This document shows positions 1 through 6,048 of a DNA stretch of 36,449 nt, in pieces. A program made the position numbers and the translations under genes. The stretch covers positions 1 to 36,449 of the forward strand of contig JAPPBA010000086.1 in NCBI GenBank assembly GCA_026705295.1, in the 5' to 3' direction. This DNA comes from Candidatus Palauibacter australiensis (GTDB lineage: Bacteria; Gemmatimonadota; Gemmatimonadetes; Palauibacterales; Palauibacteraceae). The notes beneath the pieces are model-generated. The model was not told where the DNA came from, made no database searches, and saw only the letters and a list, made by a program, of their open reading frames with translations. Within the stretch, counting starts at the first letter, position 1, and each line of letters opens with the position of its first letter.

Positions 1-60
1 CTCAAGGTATATTGTACTTCGTGGTATGGGTCATCGAAATCGGGGTTCGAATGAAGAGCC
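1..60 (+). promoter_or_regulatory. Leader with PadR-operator-like sequence
   Basis: Positions 3-17 read CAAGGTATATTGTAC, nearly the same as CAAGGTACATTGTAAC just upstream of padR at 2095-2110. The similarity continues through TGGTAT and GGTC blocks to an ATGAAGA at 51-57, matching the padR start at 2146. The left half of the operator would lie before the window edge. TATATT at 8-13 could be a -10 box. I infer that the PadR protein encoded at 2146 also controls the gene at 61. Confidence 0.5.
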
Positions 61-68
61 GTGTTTGA
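51..68 (+). pseudogene. Possible start-codon remnant of a lost padR copy
   Basis: ATGAAGA at 51-57 sits at the same place in the duplicated leader as the first codons of padR at 2146 and opens a five-codon frame (MKSRV) ending in the TGA at 66-68. That TGA lies inside the first codons of the gene at 61. The arrangement looks like a padR copy whose body was deleted, joining its first codons to the start of the following membrane-protein gene. It could also be chance similarity or a small upstream frame that couples translation. Confidence 0.35.
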
Positions 69-756
69 GCTGGACACCGGGGTCGCGAGTTGGCGCAGGC
101 GTCTCGAACGCAGGACGTCTCTCTCACCCCGCGAACTGGACGAACTCGAGGATCACCTGCGTGCGCGCGTCGACCTGGAGTTGGAACTGAACCCGGCGCT
201 CACTCCCTACCCGGCGCTGGTGATCGCTCGCGAGGGTCTCGGCGCGCCGGCGGCGCTCGCCAGGGAGTTCACCAGGGCCGGTCAGCCTTGGTGGCGATAT
301 CTCCTGCTGGCGGGATGTGCGATGTACGGAGTGTCGCTTTTTCTGCCGATTGCCGGGCCCGCGGCACTTCAAATCGCGTACAATGAAGTGCCGTGGTCGG
401 CCCCCGCTCACGAGTGGTTGCACCATGCGATCGTGGACGGATGGATTCTCCCTCTGATCCCCAATCTGGCCATGGCCATGACCTTGCCGGCCCTCCTGTA
501 TTCATGGCGGTCGAGAGTGCGATGGCTCACCTGGACCATCGGCGCGTTTGGCGTCTCGGCCCTCGGATTCGGCGTGGCCAGCCTCCTGGACGGATCAGCC
601 GTCACCACCGCTGGTGAGATCACGGTTCTTCCCTATCTCGGCCTCGGGTACTGGGCATGGTCCGCGGCGCATGTGCTCGTGGCGGCAGCCCTCCTGCTTC
701 GCGGCCGCGCGTGGGCCTCCACCCGCTCGGAGACAAGGAGAGCACGGTATGTTTGA
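61..756 (+). CDS. HAAS/permease-prefix-like four-TM membrane protein, copy 1
   Basis: The 231-residue protein belongs to a family present four times in this window. Residues about 8-75 form a charged helical domain with the shared core LSPRELDELEDHLRAR followed by a LG.P.AL..EF pattern, as in HAAS or permease-prefix domains that are often co-encoded with PadR regulators. Four hydrophobic segments follow at about 80-98, 122-149, 155-176 and 192-217; the last begins with a conserved GYWAWS motif. A GTG start at 61 is chosen because all paralogues begin MFEL or MFEF at this point; no strong ribosome site precedes it. Its end overlaps the next gene by 8 nt. A role as membrane partner of the PadR regulator is inferred; the signal it senses is unknown. 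Confidence 0.8.
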   Translation: MFELDTGVASWRRRLERRTSLSPRELDELEDHLRARVDLELELNPALTPYPALVIAREGLGAPAALAREFTRAGQPWWRYLLLAGCAMYGVSLFLPIAGPAALQIAYNEVPWSAPAHEWLHHAIVDGWILPLIPNLAMAMTLPALLYSWRSRVRWLTWTIGAFGVSALGFGVASLLDGSAVTTAGEITVLPYLGLGYWAWSAAHVLVAAALLLRGRAWASTRSETRRARYV

Positions 757-2017
757 GCTGGCTCGGCTGAGGCCGATCACCCGGGCGTGTCGGTGCGCTG
801 CGGCATTACTGTCCGGAACGGCGTTCGTCGCATGCGCTGACGGCGCAGACGCAGGGGGCGCAGACGCAGATGGCGATCCGTCGTCCCCCGCGATTGAGCT
901 ATCGGCGTCGGCCATCGAGGTGCTGGGCACGTCCGACTCCCTCGCGGTGGTCCGGGACCTCGAGGTGCTGGCCGACGGCTCCGTGTGGGTGCTGAATTCG
1001 CAGGAGCCGTACTTCATGGGATTCGGTGCGGATGGCGCATCCCTCGGCGCCCACGGATCGGCCGGCGGGGGACCTGACGAGTTTCCGATGCCCTCGGCCT
1101 TCGTCGCGGGAGGATGGGCGGGTGAAGCGTGGGTTCTCGACCTCCTGCACCACGCGCTGATCCGGATCTCCCAACCGGGTGCCGTCCAGGAGGCGTTCTC
1201 CCTCGTGTCGACATCGGTTCCCCGAGGCAGCGTGCGGAGCGGCATGAGCATGCTGGATTCGTCCGTGCGGACCGCACGGCTCGGCCGCGAGATCGTCGTG
1301 CCCCACTCGACCGCGACGATGGACGGGGGCGTGCTGCAGTTCCGTTACGGTCTCCTGGGCGCGGACCTGGTCGCCGTGGATCCGGAGACGGGCGGGGCGC
1401 GAACCCTCGTGGCGCTCGGCGACGCCCTGGAGGATCCGTCCGGAGACTTCATCCAGAGCGACGGCGGTTTTCCCCTGTGGTACCGGTTGTGGGCCTCCTG
1501 CGGCGAGAGCCTCGTGCGCGTGCACGACCGGGTCCGGAACCAACTGCGCGGGTTCGACGGATCCGGCGCCGAGGTGGATCCCATCGACCTTCCGCCCGTG
1601 CCCTTCACCGAGGTCAGTCCGCGACAGCTCGCCGCAGCCGTGTTCGCGCTCAGGCAGGCCGAGATGACGGGAGACGTCGCGACCCGGCTTACCCCGGAGG
1701 ACAGCCTTCGGCTCGTGAATCAGATGGCCGATATGGTGCAGGGGACACCGCGCGAACTCGCGAGCTACCTTCCCCGGTACGTGGACTTCCGCTGCAGCGA
1801 GGACGGGACGATGTGGCTGCGTCCCATGGATCTCGATGCGGGCGGCCTGAGCGGCGGCCCCGTGTGGCTGCGCATCGAGCCCGATGGCGCCGCGCGCGAC
1901 GTGCGACTCCCCGACCGCTTCGACGCGCTTCGTTTCACCCCCTCCCGGATCTGGGGTGTGTCCCGGGACGAGTTCGATCGCCCGTCCGTGGCGTCCATCC
2001 CGCTCCCGCCCGGCTGA
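749..2017 (+). CDS. Exported six-bladed-propeller-like protein, probable lipoprotein
   Basis: The 422-residue product has a basic N-terminus and a hydrophobic stretch ending in FVAC, a slightly atypical lipobox, then a Gly/Asp-rich linker. From about residue 50 it shows propeller-like blade repeats, including a G-GGGPDEF signature typical of six-bladed NHL-like propellers, and ends IPLPPG like its paralogue at 4717. ATG 749 is chosen over upstream in-frame codons because AAGGAG at 735-740 lies 8 nt before it and because it creates a sensible signal peptide. Its first codons (MFEL) are identical to those of the HAAS-like genes, as if the gene acquired their start. It overlaps the upstream gene by 8 nt, suggesting coupled translation. 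The ligand is unknown. Confidence 0.75.
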   Translation: MFELARLRPITRACRCAAALLSGTAFVACADGADAGGADADGDPSSPAIELSASAIEVLGTSDSLAVVRDLEVLADGSVWVLNSQEPYFMGFGADGASLGAHGSAGGGPDEFPMPSAFVAGGWAGEAWVLDLLHHALIRISQPGAVQEAFSLVSTSVPRGSVRSGMSMLDSSVRTARLGREIVVPHSTATMDGGVLQFRYGLLGADLVAVDPETGGARTLVALGDALEDPSGDFIQSDGGFPLWYRLWASCGESLVRVHDRVRNQLRGFDGSGAEVDPIDLPPVPFTEVSPRQLAAAVFALRQAEMTGDVATRLTPEDSLRLVNQMADMVQGTPRELASYLPRYVDFRCSEDGTMWLRPMDLDAGGLSGGPVWLRIEPDGAARDVRLPDRFDALRFTPSRIWGVSRDEFDRPSVASIPLPPG

Positions 2018-2028
2018 TGGCAAGTCCC

Positions 2029-2050
2029 GGACGTTCCCGCGGGAACGTCC
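2029..2050. promoter_or_regulatory. Perfect 22-bp palindrome, copy 1 of a repeated element
   Basis: The core ACGTTCCCGCGGGAACGT at 2031-2048 is flanked by GG and CC, giving a 22-bp perfect palindrome 12 nt after the propeller gene. The same 18-bp core occurs at 22995-23012, and in both places CGTTGCG follows after exactly 9 nt. It is probably a binding site for a dimeric regulator. A terminator role is less likely because the palindrome has no loop and no T-run follows. Confidence 0.55.
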
Positions 2051-2082
2051 GAGCGATCGTTGCGTACAACCATTCGACGGCA

Positions 2083-2108
2083 TACCTTGTCGTACAAGGT
2101 ACATTGTA
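2083..2108 (+). promoter_or_regulatory. Probable PadR operator
   Basis: TACCTTG at 2083-2089 and CAAGGTA at 2095-2101 form a perfect 7-bp inverted repeat with a 5-nt spacer. A second dyad overlaps it: TACAA at 2093-2097 with TTGTA at 2104-2108. It lies 38 nt before the padR start, the usual position for autorepression by a winged-helix PadR dimer. The 1-60 leader carries a close match. Confidence 0.65.
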
Positions 2109-2145
2109 ACTCATGGTATCAGGTCTCCGGCACAGGGGTCTCCGG

Positions 2146-2487
2146 ATGAAGAAGCCGGTCTACAAGGAGTTAGTGGCCGCGTCATCGCGCCCGATGGTGC
2201 TCTCCATCCTCGCGGGTGGTGAGACGTACGGGTACGAGATCCTCAAGCAGGTCCAGTTGCTCTCCGGGGGTGAACTCGAGTGGTCCGACGGGATGCTCTA
2301 CCCCGTCCTGCACCGGCTGGAGCGTGACGGACTCATCAAGGGCCGTTGGCAACTCACCGACGCGGGACGGCGTCGCAAGTACTACCGGTTGACGGGCCGC
2401 GGGAAGCGACAGCTCTCAACCGATCGGGAGAGTTGGCGGGCCGTGTACGGAGCCCTCCAGATGTCCTGGGGAGGCAGCCATGTTTGA
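2146..2487 (+). CDS. PadR-family transcriptional regulator
   Basis: The 113-residue protein is a compact PadR winged-helix repressor: the N-terminal helix MKKPVYKELVAAS, then MVLSILAGGETYGYEILKQV, the recognition region MLYPVLHRLERDGLI, and the wing ending in RRKYYRLTGRGK. The ATG at 2146 is preferred over ATG 2113, which directly abuts the operator, because AGGGG at 2134-2138 is well spaced and PadR proteins usually begin this way. The stop lies inside the first codons of the next gene (8-nt overlap, 2480-2487), so regulator and membrane protein are probably translated together. PadR proteins generally derepress in response to a ligand or partner protein; here the partner may be the HAAS-like domain. 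Confidence 0.88.
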   Translation: MKKPVYKELVAASSRPMVLSILAGGETYGYEILKQVQLLSGGELEWSDGMLYPVLHRLERDGLIKGRWQLTDAGRRRKYYRLTGRGKRQLSTDRESWRAVYGALQMSWGGSHV

Positions 2488-3127
2488 GTTCGAGAATGAA
2501 GTCCGACGGTGGCGGAGCGCACTGGATCGGAGGTCGTCGCTCTCGCCTCGCGAACTGGATGAACTCGAAGATCACCTGCGCGCCCGAGTCGACCTGGAAC
2601 TGGAGTTGGACGCCGCCCTGGCCCCGACGGAAGCCTTCGCGATCGCCCGGCGAGACCTCGGTGAGCCGAAGGCGCTCTCCAGGGAGTTCGCCCGGGCCGG
2701 GCGACCCCGATGGAAGCCTCTTCTTGCCGGTGCCTTGGCCCTCTACGCGGCTTCGATACTGCTGCCCGTGCTACACATGCAACTACTTCCGGCGTCGTGG
2801 GGCTTCGAAGCCTGGGTACCGCGCGGGTATGAGTTGCTTGCCGACATCGAGCTGCTGCCCCTGAACCTGCCGATGCTCCTGATGCTGCCTCTCATTTGGC
2901 GCAAGCCTCGACTAAAGGGCACCTGGCTCGCGGGGATCCTCGGAGTCATCGGCGCGTCGACTCTCGGACTCGGCGCGGCCGCGTTTATCTCGGACGGTAC
3001 TGGTGCGCTGGCCACGTTGCGTCCCGGCTATTGGGCCTGGGCCGCCTCCTTCGTACTCGCCTCCGTCGCCCTGTGGCGCCGCCGCCGCGGTTGGGCACCC
3101 GCCCGCCCGAAGAAGACGCTCGCCTAG
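2480..3127 (+). CDS. HAAS/permease-prefix-like four-TM membrane protein, copy 2
   Basis: This 215-residue paralogue is the one directly coupled to padR. Its N-terminal helical domain (about 1-75) contains SLSPRELDELEDHLRARV and DLGEPKALSREFARAG. Hydrophobic segments fall at about 81-98, 125-141, 147-169 and 183-199, and the last contains GYWAWAASFV. A GGGGAGG ribosome site at 2468-2474 serves the ATG. It is the shortest of the four copies, with a reduced loop between the first two membrane segments. The genetic link to padR supports a membrane-sensor or regulator-sequestration role, which is inferred. Confidence 0.8.
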   Translation: MFEFENEVRRWRSALDRRSSLSPRELDELEDHLRARVDLELELDAALAPTEAFAIARRDLGEPKALSREFARAGRPRWKPLLAGALALYAASILLPVLHMQLLPASWGFEAWVPRGYELLADIELLPLNLPMLLMLPLIWRKPRLKGTWLAGILGVIGASTLGLGAAAFISDGTGALATLRPGYWAWAASFVLASVALWRRRRGWAPARPKKTLA

Positions 3128-3139
3128 GTCGGCGTAGTC

Positions 3140-3868
3140 GTGTTTGAACTGGACCCGGAAGTCCGAAAGTGGCGGACGAAGCTGGAGCGGGGATCGTCGC
3201 TGTCGGCCCGTGAACTGGATGAACTCGAAGATCACCTCCGCGCGCGCGTCAGCCTCGAACTGGACCTGAACCCGGTCTTGGCCCCGGCCGAGGCGCTGGC
3301 CATCGCTCGCGAAGGACTGGGCCAGCCGAAGGCGATATCGAGCGAGTTTGCGAGGGCGGGACGGCCCCGGTGGCGGCGCGTTCTGTGGGCGGCGTGGGCG
3401 CTGTACGCGGCCTCGTTTCTCCTCCCGACTGTGGTGACCTCCGGAGTGGTCAGCCCGTCGGGCGGCGTCGTGGACTTTACAGCCTACGGATACGAGTTCT
3501 TCGTCCGCGTCTTTCGGGAAGGCGAACTCGGACCGCCGCTGGTCGTGCTGCTCCTCAATCTTCCCATGCTGATGACCCTGCCGGTGCTGTGGCGCTCCCG
3601 CCGGTGGAAGGTGCCGTGGCTGCTGATTGGAGCCGTGGGCGTCGGGACGCTCGGCTTCGGCATTCTCAGCCTCGGCTGGCCTCCAACCATCATGGCCGAT
3701 GGCGCCGGCGGACCCGCGTATCTGGGTCCCGGCTACTGGGCGTGGTCCGCTTCCTTCGTCTGCACCGCCGTCGCCCTCTGGCTCCGCAAACGCAATTGGG
3801 CCTCCGCCAGGCCGACGAACGGCGTGGCTTCAACGTTCGGCCCGTACTCCGGAGCAGATCATGTTTGA
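3140..3868 (+). CDS. HAAS/permease-prefix-like four-TM membrane protein, copy 3
   Basis: The 242-residue paralogue starts at GTG 3140, 12 nt after copy 2, with the same MFEL beginning. The prefix domain keeps SLSARELDELEDHLRARV and EGLGQPKAISSEFARAG. After the first TM (about 80-100) there is a roughly 35-residue loop, then three more TM segments, the last with PGYWAWSASFVC. There is no clear ribosome site, so translation probably depends on copy 2. It overlaps copy 4 by 8 nt. The extra-membrane loops vary between copies while the prefix and the last TM are conserved, which fits different inputs to a shared output. Confidence 0.8.
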   Translation: MFELDPEVRKWRTKLERGSSLSARELDELEDHLRARVSLELDLNPVLAPAEALAIAREGLGQPKAISSEFARAGRPRWRRVLWAAWALYAASFLLPTVVTSGVVSPSGGVVDFTAYGYEFFVRVFREGELGPPLVVLLLNLPMLMTLPVLWRSRRWKVPWLLIGAVGVGTLGFGILSLGWPPTIMADGAGGPAYLGPGYWAWSASFVCTAVALWLRKRNWASARPTNGVASTFGPYSGADHV

Positions 3869-4604
3869 GCTTGAGGCCGAAGTCACGCAGTGGCGCAGGA
3901 AGGTGGAGCGCAGTTCTTCGCTTTCTCCGCGCGAAGTCGATGAGTTGGAGGACCACCTCCGAGCCCGCTTCGAGTTGGAACGCGAGATGACGCCCGAGCG
4001 GTCGCCAGCCCGAGCCTTCAACACCGTGTGCGCTGAACTGGGTGAAGCCGCCGCGCTTTCGAAGGAGTTTGCGAAGGCCGGAAGGCGAAGGTGGCGACCC
4101 GTGTTGGCGGCCGGCTGGGCGATGTTCGCGGTCTCGTTCTTTCTGCCGATCTCTCGGCTGGCCTGGGTTGATTCCGGGGCGCTCCACCCGGATCTCGTGG
4201 CCCTCGTCGGATCGCAGCGCCCTTACGAGTTGCTGTGGGCGCTGACCACGATGGGGATGACGGACGCGGTGCTGGCCGTGTGGATCGGGGCTGCAGTACT
4301 ACTCCCGAATCTGCCGTTGCTTATGACCTTGCCGGCGCTGCTGGGCTCTCGGCGACCCGCCCGGCGGTGGCTCCTGCGGGTCCTCGGCGCCATGGGCGTC
4401 GTGAACCTGGGGCTGGGGATGTTCCGCGTCTTCAGCCCGTCACCCTTCCCGTACGATGAAGGTGCCGTCGCGTTCTCAACCCCGGGCGCCGGGTACTGGC
4501 TGTGGTCCGCGTCGTTCGCCTTCGCAGCCGCCGCGCTCTGGCTCCGCGGCCGAAGCTGGGCCGCTGGCGAACGGGCGGAACCGGCGACCCAGCGGGCGAT
4601 GTAG
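3861..4604 (+). CDS. HAAS/permease-prefix-like four-TM membrane protein, copy 4
   Basis: The 247-residue paralogue starts at ATG 3861 with GGAG at 3851-3854 upstream. The prefix domain (SLSPREVDELEDHLRARF) is the most diverged: the usual IAREGLG becomes VCAELGEA. Four TM segments follow, with a longer first external loop (about residues 100-130) and a GYWLWSASFAFAAAALW final segment. It closes the padR-containing run of genes; a weak terminator-like hairpin follows at 4643. The function is inferred only from family and context. Confidence 0.8.
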   Translation: MFELEAEVTQWRRKVERSSSLSPREVDELEDHLRARFELEREMTPERSPARAFNTVCAELGEAAALSKEFAKAGRRRWRPVLAAGWAMFAVSFFLPISRLAWVDSGALHPDLVALVGSQRPYELLWALTTMGMTDAVLAVWIGAAVLLPNLPLLMTLPALLGSRRPARRWLLRVLGAMGVVNLGLGMFRVFSPSPFPYDEGAVAFSTPGAGYWLWSASFAFAAAALWLRGRSWAAGERAEPATQRAM

Positions 4605-4642
4605 TCGGCACGGGAACTTCGATCGGTTAAGATCAGCTTTCG

Positions 4643-4665
4643 CGGTGACACGCTGTGTTTCACCG
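4643..4665 (+). terminator. Possible terminator after the padR-HAAS run
   Basis: CGGTGA at 4643-4648 pairs with TCACCG at 4660-4665, and the inner CAC can pair with GTG at 4655-4657 if two T bases bulge. TGCCGTTTTCT follows, a short T-rich tail. The stem is modest, so this is only a candidate end for the preceding transcript. Confidence 0.35.
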
Positions 4666-4716
4666 TGCCGTTTTCTACGAACGCCGGCCCATAACCCGCC
4701 TCGAGGAATCGCTCAA

Positions 4717-5934
4717 GTGAAGACCTTCCCTCGTGTGGCCGCTCTTCTGCTGGCTGCGGGATCGAGCACGATTCCAAGCGAAACCAGTGCCCAGGACGCT
4801 GCGGGTGTCGCCTCTCGCTGGATTGTGAATTCGCAGCCGGAGCGCGCTTACGGGTGGCTGGAGGGAGAGCCGGACAGCGAGTTCTCCGCCGTCGTCGGTG
4901 TCGTCTGGGGGCCGAATGAGAGCATCGCCGTAGCGGATCGGACCCTCGCGATGATCGCCGTCCTTGCCGTTGATGGGAGGGTCACGGCCACCATGGGGCG
5001 CGCGGGCGATGGTCCCGGGGAATTCGGGAGGCTGGCAGGCATCGCGGCGAGCGGAATGGGTCGGATTGTCGCCTTCGATCGCGAACACCAGCGCCTGTCG
5101 GAATGGACGTTCGACGGATCGCTGTCGGAGGACACCAGGCTGAACCGTACGGGCGCGGGCAGGCGGATCGGCGAAGTCGGACGATTCGCGGACGGCAGGT
5201 GGTACGCGCGCGAGGGGGATCGGATGGTCGCCGCAGATCGGGGCGGCGTGGGCCGGGATACGGTCGGCTTCCACCGGCTCGACGAGGACGGCGCGGTCGG
5301 CGAGGTACTGGCTCGCGTCCCGGGGAGCCTCAGCTCGCAGTTCGTCGTCGAGGGAATGTCCGGGATGCGCGGTGCGTTGTTCTCGCCGCGAGCACTCGGC
5401 GCCATCAGGGGCAACTGCCTCCTGCTCGCCGCCGGCGACGAACCCGTCGTACGGGTCTTCGACCAAACGGGTACCCCGCGGGGTGAACTGCGCCTCGACA
5501 TCCCGGTCGACCGCGTGAGCGCGGAACACAGAGAACGGTGGGTTGCGGCGTCGGTCGCGGCCGCGGGACGCGCAATGGGCGGCGAGGTCGTCCCGGAGGC
5601 GGCCCGGATGATCGAGGTGATGGGCGAAGCGGTCGGGATGGCGGAGCGGGTGCCGTTCGCCAACGACCTCATCGTGGACGAACTGGGGTACATCTGGATC
5701 CAGTCCTGGCAGCTTCCCGGTGGCCCGGGCAGTCCGGAGTGGCGGGTCTTCACGGAAACCGGCCGGGGGATCGGGACCGTTCAGGTGCCCGAAGGCTTTC
5801 GCGTGCTGGACATATCGGCGGAGGCGCTCACAGCCGTCCGGACAGATGAACTCGGCCGACAATTCGTGCAGGTGCATGCGCTTGACCGACGTGAGGCCGT
5901 CGCCACCCTCCCCCTTCCGCCCGGTTGCGGCTGA
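4717..5934 (+). CDS. Exported six-bladed-propeller-like protein
   Basis: The 405-residue protein has a signal peptide (KTFPRVAALLLAAG, probable cleavage after TSA near residue 26) and blade-like repeats with a GDGPGEFGRLAGIA signature, as in secreted 6-bladed/NHL-type propellers. It resembles the protein at 749 in order of motifs and in its ending (LPLPPG). GTG 4717 is chosen because GAGGA at 4703-4707 is correctly spaced and the signal peptide starts here; the longer in-frame reading would run back into the previous gene. It may be transcribed separately, since 112 nt and a hairpin precede it. The function is unknown, and the paired position beside the HAAS cluster suggests an envelope sensing or scaffold role. 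Confidence 0.78.
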   Translation: MKTFPRVAALLLAAGSSTIPSETSAQDAAGVASRWIVNSQPERAYGWLEGEPDSEFSAVVGVVWGPNESIAVADRTLAMIAVLAVDGRVTATMGRAGDGPGEFGRLAGIAASGMGRIVAFDREHQRLSEWTFDGSLSEDTRLNRTGAGRRIGEVGRFADGRWYAREGDRMVAADRGGVGRDTVGFHRLDEDGAVGEVLARVPGSLSSQFVVEGMSGMRGALFSPRALGAIRGNCLLLAAGDEPVVRVFDQTGTPRGELRLDIPVDRVSAEHRERWVAASVAAAGRAMGGEVVPEAARMIEVMGEAVGMAERVPFANDLIVDELGYIWIQSWQLPGGPGSPEWRVFTETGRGIGTVQVPEGFRVLDISAEALTAVRTDELGRQFVQVHALDRREAVATLPLPPGCG

Positions 5935-6003
5935 TCTCTCCCGCGGTATCCGGCTGGCCGGGCGATCTGCGTCGATGGTACATTTTCGAGTTGGTGTATC
6001 CTT

Positions 6004-6019
6004 GCGCCCCGCGGGGCGC
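6004..6019. promoter_or_regulatory. 16-bp GC palindrome upstream of the DUF1592 gene
   Basis: GCGCCCCGCGGGGCGC is a perfect palindrome 29 nt before the ATG at 6049, within a 114-bp gap. It could be an operator or a leader hairpin. GGTACATT at 5977-5984, part of the PadR-like motif, lies just upstream, but only as a half site. The role is unknown. Confidence 0.3.
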
Positions 6020-6048
6020 GACGCGGTTGCACGGAAGAGGCTTCGGCC

